A stretch of DNA of 64,000 nucleotides. Origin: Actinoalloteichus fjordicus (lineage in GTDB: Bacteria; Actinomycetota; Actinomycetes; Mycobacteriales; Pseudonocardiaceae). This document shows positions 7,868-17,040 of this stretch, one piece after another. Both the position numbers and the translations under genes were made by a program. The stretch lies in contig NZ_CP016076.1 of assembly GCF_001941625.1 (NCBI RefSeq), positions 2,356,001-2,420,000 on the forward strand, written 5' to 3'. How positions within the stretch are numbered: position 1 is the stretch's first letter; the number at the start of each line of letters is the position of its first letter. Below the pieces are notes generated by a model. The model ran no database searches. It had not been told where the DNA came from and was given only the letters and a program-made list of their open reading frames with translations.

Positions 7868-9076
7868 GTGGCCCAGACACGACTCGTACGGACCCTGGCG
7901 TTAGCGGCGGTCCTGTCGCTGACGGTCGCGGGGTGCGCGCAGAACACCGATGAGCCGGCGGCCTCTGGCGAGGACAACGGCACGTCCGCCGACTCTCCCG
8001 GCGTTCCGGAGAACGTGGTGCTGCCCGCAGGCGACGGGACGGGCGAGTGCGAAGACGCCGCCATCGCCTACATCGGCACCATCGCAGGCCAGAACGCGGC
8101 GCTGGGACTCAACATCCTCTACGGCGTGCGGCTCGCCGTGCAGGAGCACAACGAGGCCAACGAGAACTGCCAGGTCGAGCTGGTCGAGTTCGACACGGAG
8201 GGCACTCCCGACCGTGCTCCCGGCGTCGTCACCGAGGCGATCAACAACGAGTCGATCCTCGGGGTCGTCGGTCTGCCCTTCTCCGGCGAGTCCGCTGCGG
8301 TCGGTCAGGCCTTCTCCGACGCGGGCCTGGCGACGATCAGCCCGTCGGCCACCCGTCCGGACCTGAGCACCAACGGCTGGGGCACCTTCTTCCGCGCCCT
8401 CGGCAACGACGCCGTGCAGGGGCCGGCCGCCGCCAGCTTCATCAGTGAGAACCTCGGCGCCGAGTCCGTCTGCATCGTCCAGGACGACTCCGCCTACGGC
8501 ATGGGCCTCGCGGAGGAGGTCGCCGCCGGACTGGGCGACGCGGTCGTCTGCAACGAGCAGATCCGTACCCAGCAGGTCGAGTTCTCCGCCGTCATCGGCA
8601 GCATCGAGGCCAGCGAGCCCGACGCGATCTTCTTCGCAGGCTACTACGCGGAGGCTGCTCCGTTCGCGCAGCAGCTCTACGACACCGGCCTCGAGATCGA
8701 CCTGGTCGCCCCGGACGGCGTGCGGGACAACGAGTTCGTCGCCAACGCCGGTGACGCGGCCGAGGGCGTCTACTTCACCTGCCCGTGCGTTCCCTCCGAG
8801 GGCTTCACCGACTTCTCGGACGCCTTCGAGGAGCTGTCCGGCTCCGAGCCCTCGACGTACTCCCCCGAGGGCTACGACGCGGCGACGATCCTGCTCACCG
8901 CGCTCGACCAGGGGCTGGACACCCGCGAGGACGTCCTGCAGTACGTGAGTGAGTACAGCGGTCAGGGACTGACCAAGAACTTCCAGTGGGACGAGACCGG
9001 CGAGCTTGCCGAGACGCCCGTCTGGTCCTACCGGGTCGAGGGCGGCGAGATCGTCCAGGGCGAGCAGATCGGCTGA
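7868..9076 (+). CDS. livK: branched-chain amino acid-type ABC transporter substrate-binding lipoprotein
   Basis: A 402-residue type-1 periplasmic-binding (Peripla_BP_6/LivK class) receptor that would feed amino acids or related small compounds to the LivHMGF transporter encoded downstream. It has a lipoprotein signal ending LTVAGC (Cys23), a Ser/Glu/Asp-rich linker to about residue 55, and a two-lobed domain with PDRAPGVVTEAINN, VGLPFSGESAAVG and SPSATRPDLS in the usual order. The GTG start has GGAGG 7 nt upstream. An 81-bp gap with a strong stem separates it from the permease genes. The LivK symbol reflects family and operon order; leucine/isoleucine/valine specificity is not demonstrated by the sequence. 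Confidence 0.88.
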   Translation: MAQTRLVRTLALAAVLSLTVAGCAQNTDEPAASGEDNGTSADSPGVPENVVLPAGDGTGECEDAAIAYIGTIAGQNAALGLNILYGVRLAVQEHNEANENCQVELVEFDTEGTPDRAPGVVTEAINNESILGVVGLPFSGESAAVGQAFSDAGLATISPSATRPDLSTNGWGTFFRALGNDAVQGPAAASFISENLGAESVCIVQDDSAYGMGLAEEVAAGLGDAVVCNEQIRTQQVEFSAVIGSIEASEPDAIFFAGYYAEAAPFAQQLYDTGLEIDLVAPDGVRDNEFVANAGDAAEGVYFTCPCVPSEGFTDFSDAFEELSGSEPSTYSPEGYDAATILLTALDQGLDTREDVLQYVSEYSGQGLTKNFQWDETGELAETPVWSYRVEGGEIVQGEQIG

Positions 9077-9098
9077 GAACCGATTCTCCTTCACCACC

Positions 9099-9149
9099 GC
9101 TGAGGCGCGGTACGGCGACGCCGAGAACGGCCGTCGACCGCGCCTCAGC
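9099..9149 (+). terminator. intra-operon hairpin between receptor and permease genes
   Basis: GCTGAGGCGCGGT (9099-9111) and ACCGCGCCTCAGC (9137-9149) are perfect 13-bp complements around a 25-nt loop, with no T-tract. In this position it could be a partial terminator or a 3'-protecting stem that keeps receptor mRNA in excess over transporter mRNA, as seen in other ABC operons. Confidence 0.6.
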
Positions 9150-9157
9150 GCTCTCGT

Positions 9158-10186
9158 ATGGAAACGAGTCGATCAGTGAATCAGTCTCTTTCTACTCAGG
9201 TCCTTGCCCAGGGCCAGCCGTGGATCGGGTTCGACGTGGGGCTCCTCGTCGACCGGTTCTGGTCCAACACCGTGGACGGTCTGGCCTACGGCAGCATCTA
9301 CGCCCTGGTGGCGATCGGATACACCCTCGTCTACGGCGTTCTGAAGTTGATCAACTTCGCGCATTCCGAGGTCTTCATCGTCGGCGCCTTCGCCGCCTAC
9401 TTCACCTTCACCGCCCTCGGGTTCCGTCCTGGCCCGACACTGGACATCCCGGTGATCGAGATCGTCGTGAACCTGCTGCTCGCAGGGGTGATCGCGATGA
9501 TCTGCTCCGGGCTGCTGGCCCTGACCCTGGAGCGGGTCGCCTACCGGCCGCTGCGCCGGAAGAAGGCGCCTCGGCTGGTCTTCCTCATCACCGCGGTGGG
9601 CGCCTCCTTCGCCATCCAGCAGCTGATCCTGCTGTGGCGCGGGGCCAACCCGGAACGGGCGATCCGGCTGCTGCGACCGGAGACGGTCTTCGAGATCTTC
9701 GGCGCCAGGGTGACCAACATCCAGCTCACGGTCTTCCTGGCCTCACTGGCCCTGATGCTCATCGCGGACATCTTCATCAACCGCACCCGGCTCGGCCGAG
9801 GCATCCGTGCGGTGGCTCAGGACCCGGACACCGCCACCCTGATGGGCGTCAACCGGGAACGGGTCATCATGCTGACCTTCGTCGTCGGCGGTGTGCTCGC
9901 CGGTGCCGCCGCGCTGTTCTACATCATGCAGATTCCGCAGGGCGTCCTCTACAACGGCGGCTTCCTGCTGGGCATCAAGGCGTTCACCGCCGCTGTGCTC
10001 GGCGGCATCGGCAACCTGCGTGGGGCACTGCTGGGCGGTCTGGTCCTCGGGATCGCGGAGAACTACGGACAGTCCCTGTTCGGTGGCGAATGGCGTGACA
10101 TCGTCGCCTTCGTCCTGTTGATCGCCATCCTGATGTTCCGGCCCACCGGCATTCTGGGCGAGTCTCTCGGGAAGGCACGGGTATGA
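9158..10186 (+). CDS. livH: branched-chain amino acid ABC transporter permease LivH family
   Basis: A 342-residue inner-membrane permease with about eight hydrophobic segments. Family hallmarks are GLAYGSIYALVAIGYTLVYG near residue 45, INFAHSEVFIVGAF, YRPLRRKKAP in a cytosolic loop, and the coupling region GIRAVAQDPDTATLMGVN that contacts the ATPases. It forms a heterodimer with LivM. The stop overlaps the start of livM by 4 bp (ATGA), implying translational coupling. No clear ribosome-binding site precedes the ATG at 9158; a GTG at 9176 is a possible alternative start. Confidence 0.9.
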   Translation: METSRSVNQSLSTQVLAQGQPWIGFDVGLLVDRFWSNTVDGLAYGSIYALVAIGYTLVYGVLKLINFAHSEVFIVGAFAAYFTFTALGFRPGPTLDIPVIEIVVNLLLAGVIAMICSGLLALTLERVAYRPLRRKKAPRLVFLITAVGASFAIQQLILLWRGANPERAIRLLRPETVFEIFGARVTNIQLTVFLASLALMLIADIFINRTRLGRGIRAVAQDPDTATLMGVNRERVIMLTFVVGGVLAGAAALFYIMQIPQGVLYNGGFLLGIKAFTAAVLGGIGNLRGALLGGLVLGIAENYGQSLFGGEWRDIVAFVLLIAILMFRPTGILGESLGKARV

Positions 10187-11328
10187 ACGCACGGAACTCA
10201 ACCGATTCGGCTCCCGTGCCCTTCGGAACGCGGATCCGCACCTGGTGGAACGGGCTGAGCAGGTTCCAGCAGTGGGGTGTGCTGATCCCGCTGGTGGCCG
10301 TGGTCTACCTGTTGCCGCTGCTGAACTTCTTCCCGCTCACCACCGAGCCGGGCACCGACTACGAGATCGCGCTGTTCAACGCGGCCAGGATGGCGCTGCT
10401 GGCGATCGGCCTCAACGTCGTCGTCGGGCAGGCGGGCCTGCTCGACCTCGGCTACGTCGGCTTCTTCGCGATCGGCGCCTACGTGGCGGCAGTGCTCACC
10501 AGCCCGGACTCGGTGCTGTACGGCGACTATCCTTGGCTGGCGGTGGTGCCGATCGCCATGGCCGTCACGATGGTCTCGGGTGTCATCCTCGGCACTCCGA
10601 CACTCCGGCTGCGCGGCGATTATCTGGCCATCGTCACCCTCGGCTTCGGCGAGATCGTGCGGCTGCTCGCGGACAACATCCCGCACCTGCGCGGCAACCA
10701 GGGCTTCCAGAGCGTCGGCGGCCCGCCGGGGACCTATTCCGACGGATCGCCGATCTTCGTCCAGACCGACGGAACACCGTGGTACTGGCTCACGGTGACC
10801 GCGATCATCCTGGTGCTCATCCTGGTCGGGAACCTCGAGCGCAGTCGGGTCGGTCGGGCCTGGGTCGCGATTCGGGAGGACGAGGACGCCGCCGAGATCA
10901 TGGGCGTCGCCACCTTCCGCTTCAAGATCTGGGCGTTCGTCATCGGTGCGGCGATCGGTGGTCTCTCCGGCGTTCTCTACGCCGGTCAGGCGGCCTTCGT
11001 CAACAACCAGCGGTTCGACGTCATCACCTCGGTGCTGTTCCTCGCCGCCGTGGTTCTGGGCGGTTCCGGCAACAAGGTCGGGGTCATCCTGGGCGCCCTG
11101 GTGATCTCCTACATCCCGGACCGCTTCCAGGTGATCAGCGAGTACCGATATCTCATCTTCGGACTCGCGCTGATCGTGCTGATGATCTTCCGGCCGCAGG
11201 GGCTGCTCGGTGCGCGGCAGCGACTGCTCGCCTACGGCAGACACGGCTATCGCAGGCTGCTCGGCAGGGACGAGCCGGTAGCCACGGAGAGCCCGATGAA
11301 GGACTCCGGCAAGGGGGTGAACGCATGA
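10183..11328 (+). CDS. livM: branched-chain amino acid ABC transporter permease LivM family
   Basis: A 381-residue permease, partner of LivH. After a short basic N-terminus it shows LNVVVGQAGLLDLGYVGFFAIGAY, GTPTLRLRGDYLAIVTLGFGEI and the coupling motif WVAIREDEDAAEIMGV, all characteristic of LivM, with about nine membrane segments. The C-terminal 40 residues are a hydrophilic basic tail. It overlaps livH upstream and livG downstream by 4 bp each, so the four transporter genes are probably translated in a coupled manner. Confidence 0.92.
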   Translation: MNARNSTDSAPVPFGTRIRTWWNGLSRFQQWGVLIPLVAVVYLLPLLNFFPLTTEPGTDYEIALFNAARMALLAIGLNVVVGQAGLLDLGYVGFFAIGAYVAAVLTSPDSVLYGDYPWLAVVPIAMAVTMVSGVILGTPTLRLRGDYLAIVTLGFGEIVRLLADNIPHLRGNQGFQSVGGPPGTYSDGSPIFVQTDGTPWYWLTVTAIILVLILVGNLERSRVGRAWVAIREDEDAAEIMGVATFRFKIWAFVIGAAIGGLSGVLYAGQAAFVNNQRFDVITSVLFLAAVVLGGSGNKVGVILGALVISYIPDRFQVISEYRYLIFGLALIVLMIFRPQGLLGARQRLLAYGRHGYRRLLGRDEPVATESPMKDSGKGVNA

Positions 11329-12311
11329 GCGGGCAGAGCGGACGCGAGGCCACTCCGGGATCGGAACAGCCTGCCGAGCCCACCTCGCCGACGACCGAGA
11401 CGACCGAGACGACCGAGGTCGTCGAGGGCGGCCTGGTCGCCGAGGTCGCGCAGATGACCGAGGAGGAGCGGGCCGAGCACGAGGCCGAGGTCGCCGAGGT
11501 CGTCGCGCCGGACCGGGAGATCGCCGTCGAGGTCGGGGACACCCTGCTGGAACTGCGTGACGTCACGGTCCGATTCGGCGGCCTCACCGCGTTGAACTCG
11601 GTCTCGTTCGGTATCCGTCGGGGCGAGATCCTCGGGCTGATCGGCCCCAACGGCGCGGGCAAGACGACGTGCTTCAACGCCATGACCGGGGTGTACCGGC
11701 CCAACGAGGGCCAGGTGCTCCTGGAGGGCAAGCCCCTGGGCAAGCTCAAGCGCTTCGAGATCACCCGGCGCGGCATCGCCAGGACGTTCCAGAACATCCG
11801 GCTCTTCTCCGAGATGACGGCGCTGGAGAACGTCATGGTGGGCACCGACGCCCGCCACCGCACGGGCGTCGTCGGCGCCTTGCTGCGGCTGCGTCGGCAC
11901 CGCCGTGAGGAGTGGGAGGGCGTCGAGCGGGCCATGGCCCTGCTCGAGTTCGTCGGCATCGCCGACCGTGCCGCGGACAAGGCACGCAACCTGCCCTACG
12001 GCTACCAGCGCAGGCTGGAGATCGCGCGGGCACTGGCGACGGAGCCGAAGCTGCTCTGCCTGGACGAGCCTGCGGCGGGCTTCAACCCGGCGGAGAAGGA
12101 GGAGCTCATGGAGCTCATCCGCCGGATCAGGGACGACGGCTACACCGTGCTGCTCATCGAGCACGACATGAAGCTGGTCATGGGCGTCACGGATCGCATC
12201 GTGGTGCTCGAGTTCGGTGGCAAGATCGCCGAGGGGACTCCTGCGCAGGTGCGGGAGGACCCGGCGGTGGTCGCCGCGTATCTGGGGGTGCCCGACGATG
12301 ACGTTGCTTGA
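11325..12311 (+). CDS. livG: branched-chain amino acid ABC transporter ATP-binding protein LivG family
   Basis: A 328-residue ATPase. Walker A GPNGAGKTT lies at about 107-115 and Walker B is LLCLDEPAAGFNP; the signature region LPYGYQRRLEIARAL is the degenerate form normal for LivG, and the C-terminus ends in the family-typical VVAAYLGV. Unusually, about 70 residues precede the ABC domain: a Thr/Glu-rich, strongly acidic, probably disordered extension (runs of TETTETTE and EERAEHEAEVAEV). The ATG at 11325 overlaps the livM stop; a later start would remove the extension but none has a better ribosome-binding site. It overlaps livF by 14 bp. Confidence 0.9.
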   Translation: MSGQSGREATPGSEQPAEPTSPTTETTETTEVVEGGLVAEVAQMTEEERAEHEAEVAEVVAPDREIAVEVGDTLLELRDVTVRFGGLTALNSVSFGIRRGEILGLIGPNGAGKTTCFNAMTGVYRPNEGQVLLEGKPLGKLKRFEITRRGIARTFQNIRLFSEMTALENVMVGTDARHRTGVVGALLRLRRHRREEWEGVERAMALLEFVGIADRAADKARNLPYGYQRRLEIARALATEPKLLCLDEPAAGFNPAEKEELMELIRRIRDDGYTVLLIEHDMKLVMGVTDRIVVLEFGGKIAEGTPAQVREDPAVVAAYLGVPDDDVA

Positions 12312-13011
12312 ACTGTCCGATGTCTCCGTGCACTACGGACGCATTCAGGCACTGTCCGGGATCTCCCTCACCGTCGAGGAGGGGGAGATCGTCACCCTGA
12401 TCGGCGCGAACGGTGCGGGCAAGTCCACGACCATGCGGGCGGTGTCCGGGCTGCTGCCGCTCTCGCGGGGGTCCATCACCTTCGACGGTCAGGACATCAG
12501 CAGGCTGCGGGCGGACCTCCGGGTGGTGCGGGGCATCTCGCAGGCTCCGGAGGGCCGCGGCGTGTTCCCCGGCATGACCGTGCTGGAGAACCTGGAGATG
12601 GGCTGCTACAGCCGCAAGGACCGCAAGGGGGTCCGGGAGGACTTCGAGCGGGTCTACGAGCTGTTCCCCCGGCTCAAGGAGCGCGTCAACCAGACGGGCG
12701 GCACGCTCTCCGGCGGTGAGCAGCAGATGGTCGCGATCGGTCGGGCCTTGATGGCCCGGCCCCGGCTGCTGTTGCTGGACGAGCCGTCGATGGGATTGGC
12801 GCCGCAGTTCATCCGGCAGATCTTCCGCATCATCACCGACATCAACGAGCAGGGCACGACCGTGCTGTTGGTGGAGCAGAACGCACAGTCCGCGCTCAGC
12901 CGGGCCCATCGGGGCTACGTGCTGGAGAGCGGCAGCATCACCAAGACCGGCGGCGGGCGGGAACTCCTCGCCGACCCGGCGATCAAGGACGCCTATCTGG
13001 GCGTGGCCTGA
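12298..13011 (+). CDS. livF: branched-chain amino acid ABC transporter ATP-binding protein LivF family
   Basis: A 237-residue ATPase, the second of the LivG/LivF pair. Walker A GANGAGKST, signature LSGGEQQM and Walker B LLLLDEPSMGL are intact, with the LivF-specific QAPEGRGVFPGMTVLENLEMG. It begins within the end of livG (ATG at 12298) and ends the operon just before a strong hairpin. Length and C-terminus (IKDAYLGVA) are typical of the family. Confidence 0.92.
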   Translation: MTLLELSDVSVHYGRIQALSGISLTVEEGEIVTLIGANGAGKSTTMRAVSGLLPLSRGSITFDGQDISRLRADLRVVRGISQAPEGRGVFPGMTVLENLEMGCYSRKDRKGVREDFERVYELFPRLKERVNQTGGTLSGGEQQMVAIGRALMARPRLLLLDEPSMGLAPQFIRQIFRIITDINEQGTTVLLVEQNAQSALSRAHRGYVLESGSITKTGGGRELLADPAIKDAYLGVA

Positions 13012-13027
13012 CCGCTTGCGAGGCTCG

Positions 13028-13078
13028 ACCACGGGGCTTTCGATCCGTCGATGTCAGACGGGTCGAGAGCCCCGTGGT
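13028..13078 (+). terminator. hairpin terminator after livF (convergent with thioesterase gene)
   Basis: ACCACGGGGCTTTCGA (13028-13043) pairs with TCGAGAGCCCCGTGGT (13063-13078), 16 bp with one G-U wobble and a 19-nt loop. It sits 17 bp after the livF stop and has no T-tract, like most actinobacterial terminators. Confidence 0.75.
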
Positions 13079-13217
13079 GTCTCCTGCCCTCGGGCCGGTC
13101 CAGGGACTCTCGACTCGGGGCGGCGTCTCCCGGACGGCGCCCGGCCGGTCGGGTCGGGCCGCCCGCGAGCCGGACTACCGGTCGGCGCCGTGCGCGCCGC
13201 CGGTCTCGGCACGCGGA

Positions 13218-13682
13218 TCAGGACGCGGCGGGCTCGCCCGGCGGCCGGTCGCGCAGCATGCAGGTCAGCCGGGCGGTGCAGGTCCGCCGTTCGGACTCGT
13301 CGGTGATCACGATCTCGTAGGAGGCGGTGCTGCGGCCTCGGTGCAGCGGCACGGCGACCCCGGTCACCACTCCCTCGCGGGCCGCCCGGTGGTGGGTGCA
13401 CGACAGCTCGATGCCGACGGCGATCCGCTCGGCTCCCGCGTACATCGCCGCCGCGATCGAGCCCAGCGTCTCGGCGAGCACCGCGTTGGCCCCGCCGTGC
13501 AACAGGCCGTAGGGCTGGCGGTTGCCCGCCACCGGCATCGTCGCGACGAGGCGATCCGCATCCCACTCGGTGATCTCGATTCCCATCCGGGTGGTGAGCT
13601 GCTCCTCCGTCGCCTCGGCGAGGTAACCATGCTGAGCTGCGGTGTTGCTGATCGACTCTCGGGTCGGGCCGGAATCACTCAC
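13218..13682 (-). CDS. hotdog-fold thioesterase (PaaI/YdiI-like)
   Basis: A 154-residue single hotdog domain of the acyl-CoA thioesterase family. The characteristic stretch PYGLLHGGANAVLAETLGS carries the HGG motif and the catalytic Glu, followed by VGIELSCTHHRAAREG and the terminal strands STASYEIVITDESERRTCTAR. Such enzymes hydrolyse aromatic or aliphatic acyl-CoA, including 1,4-dihydroxy-2-naphthoyl-CoA of menaquinone synthesis. The GTG at 13682 is chosen because GGAG lies 7-8 nt upstream; a longer frame upstream has none. It is divergent from polA, an adjacency also seen in mycobacteria (Rv1627c-Rv1629 region). Confidence 0.85.
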   Translation of the reverse strand: MSDSGPTRESISNTAAQHGYLAEATEEQLTTRMGIEITEWDADRLVATMPVAGNRQPYGLLHGGANAVLAETLGSIAAAMYAGAERIAVGIELSCTHHRAAREGVVTGVAVPLHRGRSTASYEIVITDESERRTCTARLTCMLRDRPPGEPAAS

Positions 13683-13733
13683 CCGTGGCTCCTTCTGAAC
13701 GGCGCGCTGGAACAGACAGTCTGACCCGCAGCC

Positions 13734-13739
13734 TAGACT
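13734..13739 (+). promoter_or_regulatory. -10 box of polA promoter
   Basis: TAGACT lies 8 nt before the polA GTG with no ribosome-binding site between. This places the transcription start at or next to the start codon, so the mRNA is probably leaderless. Confidence 0.45.
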
Positions 13740-13747
13740 CGCTGGCC

Positions 13748-16453
13748 GTGCCCCTGTCTGACGGTAACTCCGCATCCGGCCGCCTGCTGCTGCTCGACGG
13801 TCACTCCCTGGCCTATCGCGCGTTCCACGCCCTGCCTGCGGAGAACTTCCGGACCACCACCGGGCAGACCACGAACGCCGTCTACGGCTTCACCTCGATG
13901 GTGATCAACCTGCTGCGCGACGAGGCTCCGACGCATCTCGCGGTGGCGTTCGACGTGTCGCGGAAGACGTTCCGCAGCGAGGTCTACCCCGAGTACAAGG
14001 CGACGCGCTCGGCGACCCCCGACGAGTTCAAAGGCCAGGTCAGCCTCATCCAGGACGTGCTGGCCGTACTCGGCGTGCCGGTGCTGTTCAAGGAGGGCTT
14101 CGAGGCCGACGACATCATCGCGACCCTGACCACCCAAGCGACGGCCGAGGGCTTCCACACCTCGATCTGCACGGGCGACCGGGACGCGTTGCAGCTGGTC
14201 ACGGACTCGGTGACCGTGCTCTATCCGCGCAAGGGCGTCTCGGACCTGACCCGGTTCACCCCGGCGGCGGTGCACGAGAAGTACGGGCTGACTCCTGCGC
14301 AGTACCCGGACTACGCGGCGCTGCGCGGCGACCCCTCGGACAACCTGCCCGGCATCCCCGGCGTGGGGGAGAAGACCGCCGCCAAGTGGATCCGCGAGTA
14401 CGGCTCGCTCGCCGACCTCGTCGACCAGGTCGACCAGGTCAAAGGCAAGGCGGGGGAGGCGCTGCGGTCGCGACTGGAGTCGGTGCTGCTCAACCGCAGG
14501 CTCACCGAGCTGGACCGTGCCGTGGAGCTGGACCTCGCTCCGGCGGACCTCGCGGTGCGGTCCTGGGATCGCGACGCCGTGCATCGGCTGTTCGACGACC
14601 TGGAGTTCCGGGTGCTGCGAGACCGGCTCTTCGCGACGCTGGCCACCGCGGAACCCGAGGCGGAAGAGGGCCTCGACGTCCACGGCGGCCTGCTGTCCGC
14701 AGGTGCGCTGGCAGGCTGGCTGGCCGAGCACGCGGTCGCAGGCGTGCGCATCGGACTGGCGGCGCGGGGGACCTGGGCTCGCGGCGGAGGGGATGTGGAG
14801 GGGATCGCCTTCGCGACCGCGTCGGGACAGGGCGCCTACGTCGAGACGGTCGGCCTGACCCAGGACGACGAGCAGGCGCTCGCCGAGTGGCTGGCCGACG
14901 ACGAGCGGCCCAAGGCGGCGCACGACGCCAAGTACGTCGCACATGTGCTCGCGGCCAGGGGATGGCGGCTCGCCGGGCTGACCAGCGACACCGCGCTGGC
15001 CGCGTACCTGGTCCGGCCGGGGCAGCGGTCCTTCGACCTCGCCGACCTGGTGGTCCGCTACCTCGGTCGCGAGCTGCGGCTGGCGGCGGAGGAGGAGTCC
15101 GGCCAGCTCTCGCTCCTCGCCGACGAGACCGCCGACGCCAGGGCGCAGGCCACCGACGAGATCGTCCGGGCGAACGCGGTCGCCCTGCTGGCCGACGCGC
15201 TCGACGGCGAACTCGGTCAGATCGGTGCCTCGGCGCTGCTCGGGGAGCTGGAACTGCCCATCCTCGGCGTGCTCACCGACCTGGAGGCGGCAGGAATCGC
15301 CGTCGACGCCGACCACCTCGGCCTGCTGGCCGACCACTTCGCAGGCCAGGTCAAGATCGCCGCGGACGACGCCTATCGGGTGATCGGCAAGGAGATCAAC
15401 CTCGGTTCCCCGAAGCAGCTCCAGGTCGTGTTGTTCGACGAGCTGGGCATGCCCAAGACGAAGCGGACCAAGACCGGGTACACGACCGACGCGGAGGCGC
15501 TGCAGAACCTGTACGCCTCCACCGAGCATCCGTTCCTGGCGCACCTGCTGGCGCACCGCGACGCCACCAGGCTCAAGAGCACCGTCGACGGCCTGATCAA
15601 GTCCATCGCCGCCGACGAGCGGATTCACACCACCTTCAACCAGACCATCGCCGCGACCGGCCGGCTTTCTTCGACGGAGCCGAACCTGCAGAACATCCCC
15701 ATCCGCACCGAGGAGGGCAGGCGGATCAGGGAGGCCTTCGTCGTCGGCAGCGGGTACACCGAGCTGATGACCGCCGACTACAGCCAGATCGAGATGCGGA
15801 TCATGGCGCACCTCTCCGGTGACGAGGGGCTCATCGAGGCCTTCCGGGTGGGGGAGGACCTGCACACCTATGTGGCCGCGCGCGCCTTCGACGTCGCTCC
15901 CGAGGCGGTGGACGCCGAGTTGCGCAGGCGGGTCAAGGCGATGTCCTATGGCCTGGCCTACGGCCTCTCCGTGTATGGTCTGGCCCAACAGCTGCGGATC
16001 TCCGCCGAGGAGTCCCGCGCTCAGATGGACGCCTACTTCGCTCGTTTCGGCGCAGTGCGCGACTACCTGCAGGCTGTGGTGGAACGCGCACGCAAGGACG
16101 GCTATACCGAGACGGTGCTGGGGCGCCGCCGTTACCTGCCCGACCTGACCAGCGACAACAGGCAGCGGCGGGAGATGGCCGAGCGGATGGCGCTCAACGC
16201 TCCGATTCAGGGCAGCGCCGCCGACATCATCAAGGTCGCGATGATCGGGGTGCACCGAGGCCTCGCCGAGGCTGGTCTGCGCTCTCGGATGCTGTTGCAG
16301 GTGCACGACGAACTCGTCTTGGAGATCGCCGAGGGCGAACGAGACGCGGTCGAGGAACTGGTGCGTCGGACGATGGGCGCCGCCTACCGGCTCGACGTTC
16401 CGCTGGAGGTCTCCGTGGGTGTCGGGCGCTCCTGGGACGCCGCCGCCCACTGA
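13748..16453 (+). CDS. polA: DNA polymerase I
   Basis: A 901-residue family A DNA polymerase used in Okazaki-fragment processing and excision repair. Residues about 10-310 are the 5' nuclease domain (LLLLDGHSLAYRAFHAL, DDIIATL, CTGDRDALQLV, GIPGVGEKTA with its helix-hairpin-helix). About 320-500 is a degenerate 3'-5' exonuclease-like domain lacking the full DEDD set, as in other actinobacteria. About 510-901 is the polymerase, with ATGRLSSTEPNLQNIP, MTADYSQIEMR, the O-helix RRVKAMSYGLAYG and the LLQVHDELVLE motif. The GTG at 13748 gives the usual N-terminus. Possibly leaderless from the TAGACT box. Confidence 0.97.
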   Translation: MPLSDGNSASGRLLLLDGHSLAYRAFHALPAENFRTTTGQTTNAVYGFTSMVINLLRDEAPTHLAVAFDVSRKTFRSEVYPEYKATRSATPDEFKGQVSLIQDVLAVLGVPVLFKEGFEADDIIATLTTQATAEGFHTSICTGDRDALQLVTDSVTVLYPRKGVSDLTRFTPAAVHEKYGLTPAQYPDYAALRGDPSDNLPGIPGVGEKTAAKWIREYGSLADLVDQVDQVKGKAGEALRSRLESVLLNRRLTELDRAVELDLAPADLAVRSWDRDAVHRLFDDLEFRVLRDRLFATLATAEPEAEEGLDVHGGLLSAGALAGWLAEHAVAGVRIGLAARGTWARGGGDVEGIAFATASGQGAYVETVGLTQDDEQALAEWLADDERPKAAHDAKYVAHVLAARGWRLAGLTSDTALAAYLVRPGQRSFDLADLVVRYLGRELRLAAEEESGQLSLLADETADARAQATDEIVRANAVALLADALDGELGQIGASALLGELELPILGVLTDLEAAGIAVDADHLGLLADHFAGQVKIAADDAYRVIGKEINLGSPKQLQVVLFDELGMPKTKRTKTGYTTDAEALQNLYASTEHPFLAHLLAHRDATRLKSTVDGLIKSIAADERIHTTFNQTIAATGRLSSTEPNLQNIPIRTEEGRRIREAFVVGSGYTELMTADYSQIEMRIMAHLSGDEGLIEAFRVGEDLHTYVAARAFDVAPEAVDAELRRRVKAMSYGLAYGLSVYGLAQQLRISAEESRAQMDAYFARFGAVRDYLQAVVERARKDGYTETVLGRRRYLPDLTSDNRQRREMAERMALNAPIQGSAADIIKVAMIGVHRGLAEAGLRSRMLLQVHDELVLEIAEGERDAVEELVRRTMGAAYRLDVPLEVSVGVGRSWDAAAH

Positions 16454-16466
16454 TCCGGAGGACAAG

Positions 16467-16862
16467 TTGATCAAAGTCGAACGGTTCGACCATCTCGTGC
16501 TGACCGTTGCCGACGTCGAGCGCAGCCAGGAGTTCTACCGGGACGTGCTGGGAATGCAGCCGGTGACCTTCGCCGAGGATCGACCTGGTCTCGCCTTCGG
16601 CGTGCAGCGGATCAACCTGCACTCCTCCTCGGAGTCGCTGGCTCCCGCAGCGCTCTACCCGGTGCCCGGCTCTGCCGACATCTGCCTGGTGACGCTGATG
16701 GCGATCTCGGAGGTCAAGGAGCACCTGCGGGCCTGCGAGGTGCGGATCGAGGAGGGGCCGGTCACCAGGGTCGGTGCCCTCGGCCCGATGATCTCGCTGT
16801 ACTTCCGCGACCCCGACGGCAATCTGGTGGAGGTCTCGCGGTACGAGGAACTGGAAGAGTGA
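16467..16862 (+). CDS. VOC-family (glyoxalase-fold) protein
   Basis: A 131-residue single vicinal-oxygen-chelate domain, beginning VERFDHLVLTVADVERSQEFY and ending FRDPDGNLVEVSRY, the usual first and last beta-alpha-beta motifs. Likely metal ligands are the His in FDHLVL and the Glu in LVEV, as in glyoxalase I and related dioxygenases, but the substrate is unknown. The TTG start at 16467 is chosen because GGAGG lies 6 nt upstream. It follows polA by 13 bp and may be co-transcribed. Confidence 0.8.
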   Translation: MIKVERFDHLVLTVADVERSQEFYRDVLGMQPVTFAEDRPGLAFGVQRINLHSSSESLAPAALYPVPGSADICLVTLMAISEVKEHLRACEVRIEEGPVTRVGALGPMISLYFRDPDGNLVEVSRYEELEE

Positions 16863-17040
16863 CGTCGCCTGCGGCGGGCGCCGACCGAGCGAGCGCCTGC
16901 CTCGCGGCGTCTCACCCGGCGGCGGCCGTCGGGTCGTGAGCTCGGTCGCTGCCCGACGGGGGGCGGGGGGTCGGTTTCGTGCTCGAATGCCATCGAGTTC
17001 CTCGTGACCGACCGGCGTGCCGCCCCGCCGCCCCGCCGAT

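Noticed and set aside
13733-16474. A 913-codon open frame antisense to polA
   Set aside because: It mirrors polA, has no family motif and is Gly/Arg/His/Val-rich, as expected for the antisense of a high-GC gene.
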